NCBI RefSeq assembly: GCF_006088715.1
Contig: NZ_CP030771.1
Location: 3,782,001-3,846,000, forward strand
Direction: 5' to 3'
From: Streptomyces sp. YIM 121038
GTDB taxonomy: Bacteria > Actinomycetota > Actinomycetes > Streptomycetales > Streptomycetaceae
DNA length: 64,000 nt
The notes under the pieces were generated by a model. That model searched no databases. It worked only from the letters and a program-made list of their open reading frames with translations, and was not told the DNA's origin. The position numbers and the translations under genes were made by a program. Positions within the stretch are counted from its first letter, which is position 1; every line of letters starts with the position of its first letter. Shown piece by piece: positions 1 through 7,529 of the stretch.

Positions 1-483
1 GCGCGGCGTGAGCCGCTCCAGCGGGTCGCGCCTGCGCCGCAGCAACTGCCGTACGACTTCGGGGTCCACGACCGTGCCGCCGTCGGCGACCCGGGTGAAG
101 GCGTCCACGAACTGCTCGACCTGGCCGACCCGGTCCTTGAGCAGATAGCCGACGCCGACGCCGTCGCCGGTGTCCAGCAACTCGGCGGCGTACGAACGCT
201 GCACGTACTGGCTGAGCACGAGGACCGGCAGGTGCGGCCGCTCGGCGCGCAGGGCGAGCGCGGCGCGCAGCCCCTCGTCCTGGAAGCCGGGCGGCATCCG
301 CACGTCGGTGACGACGACGTCAGGGCCGTGCTCGGCGACGGCCCGGCGCAGCGCGTCCGCGTCGCCGACCGCGGCGGCGACCTCGTGCCCGAAGCGGGTG
401 AGCACCCCGACGAGGCCCTCGCGCAGCAGCACGCTGTCCTCGGCGAGGACTACGCGGCGGGCGCGGGCGGCATCGGGTCGCAC
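1..483 (-). CDS. NarL/FixJ-type response regulator, partial (C-terminus beyond window edge)
   Basis: The output half of a two-component pair. The visible part is the receiver domain: VVLAEDS near the N-terminus (acidic pocket), the phospho-acceptor Asp in VVVTDVRMPP, and the conserved YLLKD segment, ending in an LTPR linker where the LuxR-type helix-turn-helix should begin outside the window. I chose the GTG at 483 because CTGGAG lies just upstream and because it overlaps the end of the kinase gene by 34 bases, which implies translational coupling. The DNA-binding domain is inferred from the family and not seen. Confidence 0.9.
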   Translation of the reverse strand, partial: MRPDAARARRVVLAEDSVLLREGLVGVLTRFGHEVAAAVGDADALRRAVAEHGPDVVVTDVRMPPGFQDEGLRAALALRAERPHLPVLVLSQYVQRSYAAELLDTGDGVGVGYLLKDRVGQVEQFVDAFTRVADGGTVVDPEVVRQLLRRRRDPLERLTPR

Positions 484-1700
484 GGTATCTCCAGGGACAG
501 GACGGTCGGCCCGCCGGGCGGACTGGTGACGGTCAGTGTGCCATCGAGGACGGCGAGGCGGTCGGCGAGACCGGTCAGCCCGGTGCCCCGCGCGGGGTCG
601 GCGCCGCCGCGCCCGTCGTCGCGCACCCGCAGCCGCAGGGCGCCGCCCGTGTGCCGGGCGTGCACCTCGGCCCGTGCGGCGCCGCTGTGCCGGGCGACGT
701 TGGCGAGGGCCTCGCGGACCGCGAAGTACGCGGCGGACTCCACGGGTTCGGGCAGCCGGGGCAGGTCCGCGTCGGTGTCGACGGGCACGGGCGAGCGGTC
801 GGCGGCGTCCTCCACGGCGGCCGCGAGGCCGTAGTCCGCGAGGACGCGCGGGTGGATGCCCCGGATCAGCTCGCGCAGTTCGGCGAGGACCCGGTCGGCC
901 TCCTGGTGGGCCGCGGCGAGCCGGACCGCCAGCGGGCTGCCCGGCTCGGCGTCGAGGCGGGCGAGGCCGAGGCCCATGCTGAGGGCGACGAGCCGCTGCT
1001 GCGCCCCGTCGTGCAGGTCCCGCTCCACCCGGCGGCGCTCGGCCTCGAAGGCGGCGACGAGCCGGGCCCTGGACCGGGTGACCTCGGCGAGCCGCGCCTC
1101 GGTCTCGGCCTCGCGCGGGGCGAGCAGGAGCCGGGCGACGGCGGCGCGGGCGGTGGCGTACGCGCCGAGCGGGTAGGCCAGGGCGGCGAGCAGGGCCAGG
1201 CCGAGCAGGGCGGTGCCGCAGGCCGCCGGGTAGGACGCGACGAACCACAGCTTCGCGGGCCGGACGCCGCCGCCCCCGGGGCCGCCCGCGAGCGCGAGGT
1301 GGGCGGGCGCGGCGGCCAGGGCGAGGGGCAGCCCCAGCGTGCAGGCGGCGACGGCCAGGTCGAGGGGCCACAGCACGCAGGCCATCAGGACGGCGTACGC
1401 CAACTCCCGCCAGGTCGCCTGCTCCCGCACCCGCAGCCGCAGCCAGGCCGCGAGCCCCGGGGCCTCGGGGACGCGGTGCGGGCCGGCAAGGGGCTCCGGC
1501 CGCACGAGCCGGGCGCGGCGGCGCTCCAGGGCCGCCACGGGCACGCCCGCGAGCGCGAGGAGCGCGAGCAGGGGGATGCCCACCACGACGAGGCTGGCGG
1601 CCAGGCCGAGGGCGAGGCCGGTGGCCAGGGCGACGAGGAGGGGTGCTCCCAGCGCGGCCCCGGACAGCACGTAGGCCGCGCACCGCAACGTGTGCTTCAC
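450..1700 (-). CDS. Sensor histidine kinase, HisKA_3 type
   Basis: Membrane histidine kinase that should phosphorylate the overlapping response regulator. The first 190 residues hold hydrophobic segments (about 10-55, 100-135 and 155-190) and no recognisable extracellular ligand domain. The dimerisation box ERDLHDGAQQRL puts the phospho-His at residue 230, followed by an N-box (AVREALANVARHSGA) and a G-box (DDGRGG, GTGLTGLADR). The start is GTG with no good Shine-Dalgarno; a TAGCGT six bases upstream would fit a leaderless message, but that is speculative. The signal sensed cannot be deduced. Confidence 0.95.
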   Translation of the reverse strand: MKHTLRCAAYVLSGAALGAPLLVALATGLALGLAASLVVVGIPLLALLALAGVPVAALERRRARLVRPEPLAGPHRVPEAPGLAAWLRLRVREQATWRELAYAVLMACVLWPLDLAVAACTLGLPLALAAAPAHLALAGGPGGGGVRPAKLWFVASYPAACGTALLGLALLAALAYPLGAYATARAAVARLLLAPREAETEARLAEVTRSRARLVAAFEAERRRVERDLHDGAQQRLVALSMGLGLARLDAEPGSPLAVRLAAAHQEADRVLAELRELIRGIHPRVLADYGLAAAVEDAADRSPVPVDTDADLPRLPEPVESAAYFAVREALANVARHSGAARAEVHARHTGGALRLRVRDDGRGGADPARGTGLTGLADRLAVLDGTLTVTSPPGGPTVLSLEIPCDPMPPAPAA

Positions 1701-1722
1701 GCGGTCACGCTAGCCGGGCGCC

Positions 1723-2250
1723 TCAGGGCACTTCGATCTCCGGGTCGGACTCCCACGGCACGTCGGCGGCCGGGTCGTCGTCGACGCTCACGCCGTCGCC
1801 CCAGCTGAAGCTGTCGGAGACGACAGCGGGCGCTCCGGCGGCGAAGGAGAGGCAGAAGGCGGCGAACAGGCCGAGGAAGCAGAGCACGGCGACCGTGGTC
1901 AGCGTGTTCGCGACCGGCCGCGGCGCGTGCGCGGTCGCCCGCTCGGGCCGGTCCGGGGTGTAGTACACGGTCACGATGTCGCCTTGGACGACCGTCGCCG
2001 GGCCGTTCTCCTCCTCGAAGCGGACCGTGCGGCCGTCGCGGGCGGCGAACTCGTAGACGTGGTGGAGGGTCGTGGACACGTGGTCGCGGTGCCCGGAGGT
2101 CGTGGTGTAGGTGCGCAGACAGCGCGCCTCGGCGGTCAGGCCGCTGCGCCAGGCGCGCCGCACCTCGGCCGAGCGCCTGAGGATCGCGACCGCCATGACG
2201 ACGGCCACGCCCGCCATGAACAGCGGTATGAGGTAGAAGAACGCGTCCAT
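1723..2250 (-). CDS. DUF3592-type membrane protein
   Basis: A 175-residue protein with one N-terminal and one C-terminal membrane helix flanking a soluble segment that contains the GD-V-V-Y-Y-PD pattern (GDIVTVYYTPDRPE) typical of DUF3592. An in-frame start 27 bases upstream exists, but the ATG at 2250 has GGGGGA at good spacing. The function of the family is unknown. It lies just upstream of the two-component pair on the same strand, so it may be co-transcribed. Confidence 0.75.
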   Translation of the reverse strand: MDAFFYLIPLFMAGVAVVMAVAILRRSAEVRRAWRSGLTAEARCLRTYTTTSGHRDHVSTTLHHVYEFAARDGRTVRFEEENGPATVVQGDIVTVYYTPDRPERATAHAPRPVANTLTTVAVLCFLGLFAAFCLSFAAGAPAVVSDSFSWGDGVSVDDDPAADVPWESDPEIEVP

Positions 2251-2368
2251 GAGGATCCCCCGATAAGTCCCGCGCACGCCGTCGCGGTCACGTACGGCGT
2301 GCGCAGAACCTACCCGTGGGGGGTGGCGGAGATCCTCAGGAGAACCTCTGAACCAGGTGCTCGCGGTC

Positions 2369-2968
2369 TCAGAAGTTCACGTCGGAGCAGGCGTAGAACG
2401 CGTTGCCCGTGTCCGCGATCGTCCAGACAGCGAGGATCACGTGGTGGCCGCTGCGGCCGCTCGGGATCGTGCCGCTGTGCGACAGGGTCGCGGGCGGCTG
2501 CTGGCTGTTGTAGGGGACGGTGAGGAACGGCTGGGTGTCGAGCGCCGCCCTGGTCAGGGGCTGGCTCTCGTTCCAGCCCTGCTTGGTGATGTAGTACCGG
2601 AAGTCCGTGGTGCGGTGGCGCGCGGTGAACTGCCAGCGGAAGCTGTAGCTCTGGCCGCCGGACACCTTCGTCGTGGGCCACGCGTTGCCGTTCGGCTGCG
2701 TCGCCTTGTTGAGCGAGCTGAAGCCGGCGAGTCCGGCGGAACAGAGCTTTCCGTCGGCGGGGCCGCCCGCCGGGAAGCCCTTGGGGCCCTCGACGCTCTG
2801 CGGTTCGTACTGTATTGAACCGCAGCCTGTCACCACGCCCTTGGCGCAGTTGATCTGACGGCTTGCGGGCAGGTCGGTGTAGCCATGGCTGCTGGCGCCG
2901 CCGGTCGAGAGCACGAACGCTCCGACCGTCGCCATCCCGAGCATGGCGGCGGACATCTTCTTTCGCAT
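2369..2968 (-). CDS. lpmP: Secreted lytic polysaccharide monooxygenase (AA10)
   Basis: Copper enzyme that oxidatively cleaves chitin-like chains outside the cell. A Sec signal (MRKKMSAAM..., hydrophobic to about residue 25) ends just before H28, so the mature protein starts HGYTDLP and the N-terminal His can form the histidine brace; the second His lies in SGRSGHHVILAVW. The segment IQYEPQSVEGPKGFP is typical of the small single-domain chitin-active AA10 enzymes of Streptomyces. The ATG at 2968 has AGGAG; longer upstream reading frames lack support. The neighbouring csl genes and DasR-like sites suggest it is the LpmP equivalent, which S. coelicolor needs for wall and glycan remodelling; that assignment is by context. 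Confidence 0.93.
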   Translation of the reverse strand: MRKKMSAAMLGMATVGAFVLSTGGASSHGYTDLPASRQINCAKGVVTGCGSIQYEPQSVEGPKGFPAGGPADGKLCSAGLAGFSSLNKATQPNGNAWPTTKVSGGQSYSFRWQFTARHRTTDFRYYITKQGWNESQPLTRAALDTQPFLTVPYNSQQPPATLSHSGTIPSGRSGHHVILAVWTIADTGNAFYACSDVNF

Positions 2969-3078
2969 GCTGCGCTCCTGAACAACGTGGGGGTAGTTCT
3001 GTGAGCCGTGCGCGCTGACGGTCGTGCTGAGCTGCCGTGTGACGGATGGTTCCGGTGCCACGCGGGGTGCGATTCGCA

Positions 3079-3113
3079 TGGTCTGGACCTACGGGGATGT
3101 GCGGTCTAGACCA
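3079..3113 (-). promoter_or_regulatory. Two DasR/chitinase-type operator boxes upstream of the LPMO gene
   Basis: TGGTCTGGACC (3079-3089) and the perfect palindrome GGTCTAGACC (3103-3112) are spaced like the paired boxes of Streptomyces chitinase promoters and resemble the dre consensus bound by DasR. They lie 110-145 bases before the LPMO start. Seen: the repeats. Inferred: control by DasR and GlcNAc-phosphate. Confidence 0.6.
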
Positions 3114-3316
3114 AGTCTCAGATTATTGCGGTTAGTTGAACATGTCCATACCAACCGTGGAGGCGATCCGGTCGCACCGTCCCCGCGATTCCTCCACAAG
3201 TTCACGGAGGGGGCCGTCGCCGCCTGCGCCCATGCCCGCGCCGCCGACGGGCCGCGCCCACCCGTCAACTGCCGTTCCACCAGCCGGTTCCGGCACACTT
3301 CGGCAAGTACGCCGAC

Positions 3317-3362
3317 GCCGAGCGCCTCGGGACCGGGCCGTCCCGGTCCCGAGGCGCTCGGC
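3317..3362 (-). terminator. Strong hairpin terminator behind the SPFH gene
   Basis: A perfect 21-base inverted repeat (3317-3337 and 3342-3362) with a 4-base loop lies downstream of the SPFH stop codon and of the 9-base tandem repeat. There is no U-tract, as is usual for Streptomyces terminators. Confidence 0.85.
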
Positions 3363-3371
3363 TTGGTCGGC

Positions 3372-3488
3372 GCTGTCGGCGCTGTCGGCGCTGTCGGTGC
3401 TGTCGGTGCTGTCGGTGCTGTCGGTGCTGTCGGTGCTGTCGGTGCTGTCGGTGCTGTCGGTGCTGTCGGTGCTGTCGGTGCTGTCGGT
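3372..3488. repeat. Tandem repeat, 13 units of 9 bases
   Basis: Thirteen head-to-tail units of GCTGTCGGT (the first two end in C instead of T) fill the space between the SPFH stop codon at 3491 and the terminator hairpin. On the SPFH coding strand the unit is ACCGACAGC. Near-perfect identity suggests recent slippage expansion, so the copy number probably varies among strains. Confidence 0.95.
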
Positions 3489-3490
3489 GA

Positions 3491-4714
3491 TCAGCGTTCG
3501 CCGTGCCCCGTGTAGAACGCCACCGTCAGATCCTTCACCAGCGCCTTGCGCTCGTAGTCGTCGAGCTCGACCAGGCCGCGCGCGGTCAGCCGCGTCACCG
3601 TGTCCTCGACGGAGTCCACCACCGACGTGAGCACGCTGTCGCGGTGCCGCGCGTCGAGCGCGGCGATCCGGCGCCGGTGCATCGCCTCGGCCACCTCCGG
3701 CGCGTACTCGATGCGCGTCGGCTGTACGGAGAAGACCTCGATCCCCACCGGCTCCGCCTGCGCGGCGAGGGCCCGGGTCAGGGCCTCCCCCACGGCCTCC
3801 GCGTCGCGCAGCGTCGGACCGCCGTCGGCCGCGCCCCGCGCCCCGTCGTGGAAGGCGTCGGCGGGCAGCCGCGACAGGACGCGCGCGGCGGTCGCCTCCA
3901 CGCACTCGCGCAGATACTCCTGGTGGTCCGCGACGGCGAGCGCGGCCCGCGCGGTGTCCCTGACCCGCCACACCACGAGGACCACCACCCGCAGCGCCAC
4001 GCCGGAGCGGTCCACGGCGGCCATCGGCTCGCTGCGCCAGTGCCGCAGCCGCACGTCCACGCGGCGGCGCAGCAGCAGCGGGTTCACCCACAGCAGGCCG
4101 GTCCGCCGCACGCTGCCCCGGTACCGGCCGAACAGGGTCAGGACCCACGCCCCGCCGACCCGGCCGCGCGCGAGCCCGCCGAACCCGAACAGGGCGAGCG
4201 CCCCGGCCCCGGCGAGCACCGCCCACTGCGCGGCCCCGATCCCCTGCGCCCCCGCCCGGCCCGGCGCCCCGGGCAGGACCCGGGGCAGCACCCCGGCCCA
4301 CCACAGCGCGAGCACGCATCCGGCCGCGCCCACGCCACCGGCGAGCGCCCCGGCCGCGCCGGGCAGCACCCGGGCGCGCCGCTCGGCGAGGTCCGGGTCG
4401 GCCCCGGGCACCGGCGGCGGGAGCGGCACGGACGGCCGCGCCGCCTCCGCCCTGGCCGCCGCCTCCGCCCGGGGCCCCGCCTCCGCCCGGAGCCCCGGCC
4501 GCACGCGGGGGCGCGCCGCACCGCCGCGCACCACGGCGGAGGGCAGCGCCACCCCCACCGGATCCCGTGGATCGTCGCGGAACAGCAGATGGACGGGGAT
4601 CTCCGTGGTGGCCTCGCTGTGGATGAGGCGGGACGGGCGGCCCGCGGCCCCCGCCGCGCCGCCGCGCCCCCGGCCTTCGTCCGACTCCGGGGACCGCTCT
4701 GTGGTCGTACTCAT
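3491..4714 (-). CDS. SPFH/band-7 domain membrane protein
   Basis: A 407-residue membrane scaffold protein. A disordered N-terminus is followed by a low-complexity Ala/Arg/Pro stretch with AEAxxRAEA repeats, two adjacent hydrophobic segments (near residues 185-240), and then an SPFH core with VNPLLLRRRVDVRLRHW, a region rich in Val around VALRVVVLVVWRVRDT, and a helical tail. The ATG at 4714 has GGAGG five bases away, so I prefer it to an in-frame ATG at 4738. It lies 49 bases downstream of the NlpC/P60 gene and is probably co-transcribed with it. The role is not known. Confidence 0.85.
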   Translation of the reverse strand: MSTTTERSPESDEGRGRGGAAGAAGRPSRLIHSEATTEIPVHLLFRDDPRDPVGVALPSAVVRGGAARPRVRPGLRAEAGPRAEAAARAEAARPSVPLPPPVPGADPDLAERRARVLPGAAGALAGGVGAAGCVLALWWAGVLPRVLPGAPGRAGAQGIGAAQWAVLAGAGALALFGFGGLARGRVGGAWVLTLFGRYRGSVRRTGLLWVNPLLLRRRVDVRLRHWRSEPMAAVDRSGVALRVVVLVVWRVRDTARAALAVADHQEYLRECVEATAARVLSRLPADAFHDGARGAADGGPTLRDAEAVGEALTRALAAQAEPVGIEVFSVQPTRIEYAPEVAEAMHRRRIAALDARHRDSVLTSVVDSVEDTVTRLTARGLVELDDYERKALVKDLTVAFYTGHGER

Positions 4715-4763
4715 CTCTGCCTCCGTCGCCTCCGCCATGGGTTCCCCGCCGCGCGCGGGCCCC

Positions 4764-6101
4764 TCACCGGAACAGCCGCCGCCAGGTCTCGGGGCCCGGG
4801 ATCCCGTCGGCCGCGCCGCCCCGCCAGCCCTGCGCCCGCTGGAAGGCCTCGACCGCCCTGCGGTCCGCCTCGCCCCAGCGCGGCCCGGGCCCGACCGCGT
4901 AGTGCTTGCCGAAGCCCTTGCGCACGAGCTGCCGCCCGAGCAGCTCGACGTACGCGTTGCTCTGCCCGGGCCGGAAGTGGGCCTTGCCGGGGAAAACAGG
5001 GACAGCGGGCGCGGCGGGCACGCCAGGGGCGCCGGGGACGCCCTGCCCGCTCCCGGTGCCACGGCCGCCCGGAATGTCCCGGCCCTTGCCCGTGACCAGG
5101 TACGACCACGTCAGCGGCCCCGGGATGCCGTCCGCGTCCCGGCCCGTCCAGCCCTGTGCCAGCTGGAACGCCCGGGTCGCCCTGCGGTCGGCGTCGCCCC
5201 AGCGGGGCCCCGGCCCCGACCGGTAGAAGGGGGCGCCGCCCCGGGCGACCAGGAGCCGCCCGAGCCGGGTGACGTACGCGTTGCGCGCGCCGGGCCCGAA
5301 GGAACGCGCGCCGGGATAGCGCGTGGACACCACCGGGGCGGCACCCGCGGGCCCCGGCGCCCGCAGGCCCTTGTACCGGTAGGCCCGGTAGCGGTTCGCG
5401 TCCTTCCAGTACGCGTAGGGCGTGGCCTTCTTCCGGGTGTACGGCCGCGCCTGCTCATAGGCGAGATAGGAGGTGCGCGTGGAGTCCGTCCAGCCGCCGA
5501 AAATCGTCACGTGCGAGCCCCTCTCCGGGTTCGCCGGATTGTGGAACAGGAGAATGTCCCCCGGCGCGAGGGCCGCCTTCGAGATGCGCGTCCCGTACTG
5601 GTCGAGCGTGCCCGTCCATTCGTTTCCGCCGAGGTCCCAGGCCATCGAGACAAAGCCCGAGCAGTCCTGCCGGTAGCCGTCCGCCCAGAAACTCCGCAGG
5701 TTGTACGGGACCCGCGCGTTCACCCACTGCCCGGCCCTGCCGATGATCTCGGCCCGGGTGGTGGTGCGCAGCCGGGCGCCGTGCGCGCTCGTCCCGTGCA
5801 GCGGGCTCTGCCTGCCCTGCGGGGTGCCGGGGTCGTCCCCCTTCGGGGCCGCCACACCCGCTTCCACCTGCGGAAACGAATCCCGCACCGGGGCCGCGGC
5901 CGCGGGCGGCGCCTGACCGGGGCCGAGCACGGAGCCCGCCGCGGCCGCGAGGACCAGGGCCCGCCGGGCGCCGTGCGCACCCGGGTGGCCGCCGCGCCCC
6001 GGCGGCAGCGCGTGCATTCCGGCGCGCCGCCAGTACACGCAGCCCGGGCAGCCGCAGTCGCTCGCGGGCCTGAATTCCTCGAATGCCGGAGCGGCCTCCA
6101 T
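4764..6101 (-). CDS. Secreted NlpC/P60-like hydrolase with two peptidoglycan-binding domains
   Basis: A 445-residue cell-wall enzyme. The N-terminus has a Cys pair (DCGCPGC) and an Arg-rich stretch before a hydrophobic Ala-rich signal-like segment. The catalytic domain shows the Cys in YRQDCSGF and the His in GSHVTIFGGW. Two copies of a peptidoglycan-binding repeat follow, each with GPGPRWG-ADRRA, FQ-AQGW and ADGIPGP, joined by a Pro/Ala/Gly linker. The start at 6101 has GAGGGG. It should cut peptide cross-links in the wall. Its position beside the LPMO and csl genes fits local wall remodelling at hyphal tips, which is an inference. Confidence 0.88.
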   Translation of the reverse strand: MEAAPAFEEFRPASDCGCPGCVYWRRAGMHALPPGRGGHPGAHGARRALVLAAAAGSVLGPGQAPPAAAAPVRDSFPQVEAGVAAPKGDDPGTPQGRQSPLHGTSAHGARLRTTTRAEIIGRAGQWVNARVPYNLRSFWADGYRQDCSGFVSMAWDLGGNEWTGTLDQYGTRISKAALAPGDILLFHNPANPERGSHVTIFGGWTDSTRTSYLAYEQARPYTRKKATPYAYWKDANRYRAYRYKGLRAPGPAGAAPVVSTRYPGARSFGPGARNAYVTRLGRLLVARGGAPFYRSGPGPRWGDADRRATRAFQLAQGWTGRDADGIPGPLTWSYLVTGKGRDIPGGRGTGSGQGVPGAPGVPAAPAVPVFPGKAHFRPGQSNAYVELLGRQLVRKGFGKHYAVGPGPRWGEADRRAVEAFQRAQGWRGGAADGIPGPETWRRLFR

Positions 6102-6344
6102 GCGATTCCCCTCACATCCGCCGGGGTGTCCGGGGAAGGCCCCCGGCCAGGATTGTCCGCGCATCTGCATATCCGTCAGTTTTCCAACTGTCCGGGGATA
6201 TCGCATGTTGACGGTCCGAATGATGGAGGGGGCCCAGGAAAGGCCCCCGCGGACCACTCCCCGCACTACCGCCGGGAAGCACCCCCGAGACCCAGGTGGT
6301 CAAGAGCACCCCTCGACGTCCGGTAGAGTTATCTCTGTCAGCAG

Positions 6345-6418
6345 GCGCCGCTAGCTCAGTTGGTTAGAGCAGCTGACTCTTAATCAGCGGGTCCGGGGTT
6401 CGAGTCCCTGGCGGCGCA
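6345..6418 (+). tRNA. tRNA-Lys (anticodon CTT)
   Basis: A full cloverleaf: acceptor GCGCCGC pairs with GCGGCGC, the D-arm is present, the anticodon loop is CTCTTAA, the T-loop is GGTTCGAGTCC, and the discriminator base is A. No CCA is encoded. Confidence 0.97.
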
Positions 6419-6425
6419 CAGACAG

Positions 6426-6458
6426 CGAAAGCCCCCCGTCTCCAACGGGGGGCTTTCG
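6426..6458 (+). terminator. Hairpin terminator after tRNA-Lys
   Basis: A 14-base stem, CGAAAGCCCCCCGT, with its complement at 6445-6458 and a 5-base loop, starts 8 bases after the tRNA. It separates the tRNA from the regulator gene that follows. Confidence 0.85.
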
Positions 6459-6483
6459 TCGTTCTGCCGCTACCGTTGCGCCC

Positions 6484-7197
6484 ATGGCGCGGGACATCCA
6501 GGAGCGGATCAAGAAACTCATCATCGACCAGCGGCTGCCCTCCGGCTCCGTGCTGCCGACCGAGCCGGAGCTGATGGAGCGCCTCGGCGTCAGCCGGAAC
6601 TCGGTGCGCGAGGCGCTCAAGGCGCTCCAGGCCATGGGCATCGTCGAGATCCGGCACGGCTTCGGCACCTACGTCGGGCCGATGTCGATGGCCCCGATGA
6701 TCGAGGGCCTCACCTTCCGCACCGTGGCCGGGCACTACCGCGGCGAGGACAGCCTGCTCCAGCTCCTGGAGCTGCGCGAGGCCGTCGAGACCGGGCTGAT
6801 CGCGCGCCTCGCGGGCTCCCTGCCGCCCGCCGACCTGGCCGAGCTCGACGCGCTCGTGGACCGCATGGACGCCGAGGCCGCCGGGCCCGACGGCGAGGTC
6901 CGCGCCGAGACCGACCGCGCCTTCCACGCCACGCTCTACCGCTGCCTGGGCAACCGGCTCCTCGGCGAGGTCCTGGAGGCGTTCTGGGACGCCTTCCACA
7001 AGGTCCGCACCGACCTCGTCGACGTACCGAGGGACCCGAAGATCACTTGCCGCCAGCACCGCGAGATCCTCGACGCGGTCCGCTCCTCGGACGTCCTGCG
7101 CGCGGAACGGGCCATACGCGAACACTTCGGCAACATTCGCACCCGCCTGAGTGCGCCCGCCTCAACAGTGGCCTCCAGCCCCACATATGACCGGTAA
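6484..7197 (+). CDS. FadR-type GntR transcriptional regulator (FCD domain)
   Basis: A 237-residue repressor or activator. Residues 1-65 form the winged helix with PTEPELMERLGVSRNSVREALKAL and the wing RHGFGTYV. The all-helical FCD ligand domain carries metal-ligand-type positions: LLELREAVE, DRAFHATLY and CRQHREILDAV. The ATG starts only 26 bases after the tRNA terminator and no clear Shine-Dalgarno is present. It precedes cslA by 330 bases on the same strand, but a regulatory link is not shown. FCD ligands are usually small organic acids. Confidence 0.92.
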   Translation: MARDIQERIKKLIIDQRLPSGSVLPTEPELMERLGVSRNSVREALKALQAMGIVEIRHGFGTYVGPMSMAPMIEGLTFRTVAGHYRGEDSLLQLLELREAVETGLIARLAGSLPPADLAELDALVDRMDAEAAGPDGEVRAETDRAFHATLYRCLGNRLLGEVLEAFWDAFHKVRTDLVDVPRDPKITCRQHREILDAVRSSDVLRAERAIREHFGNIRTRLSAPASTVASSPTYDR

Positions 7198-7334
7198 ACT
7201 CCTTGCTTTCACTCTTGCGATCACGCAAGGGCGCATAGAACCCTGACGGAAGGCTCACCGGAGCCTCGGCTCTCACGGGGCGTGCGACACGGGGTAGTTG
7301 GGGACCCGGACGCCGCCCGTGCGACGAGAGTCCT

Positions 7335-7369
7335 CATGAACACCGGGACAGGGGGTCCCCGCGTTCATG
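7335..7369 (+). promoter_or_regulatory. Imperfect inverted repeat in the cslA upstream region
   Basis: Arms 7335-7349 and 7355-7369 (CATGAAC...GTTCATG, 13 of 15 matching) surround a 5-base spacer about 160 bases before cslA. It could be an operator or an RNA hairpin in the leader. The rest of the 7198-7529 gap shows a 7-base inverted repeat (7403-7409 and 7432-7438) and no convincing gene. Confidence 0.4.
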
Positions 7370-7529
7370 AACGGATGCCAAGGGGGGCATCATGCAACCG
7401 GAAGGCCACGTTTCGCTGTCCTGGGCGAGGGGTGGCCTACCACTTGATGCGCTCGCACAGGTCGAGGGGGACCGCGGCGGGCGAAAGGACCGACGACCAC
7501 GCGGAGAGCCGCGTGCGGGGGGATGACTC

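Noticed and set aside
3372..3488. Possible CRISPR array
   Set aside because: Units are 9 bases, head to tail, with no spacers and no cas genes.
3132..3490. C-terminal extension of the SPFH protein through the TDS repeats
   Set aside because: The repeats follow the stop codon in another frame; it would need a frameshift for which there is no slippery site or other evidence.
3600..6326. Very long plus-strand open frame (about 900 codons) opposite the SPFH and NlpC genes
   Set aside because: It is a high-GC shadow; the minus strand has recognisable domains, ribosome binding sites and stops, while this frame is Arg/Pro-rich without any family features.
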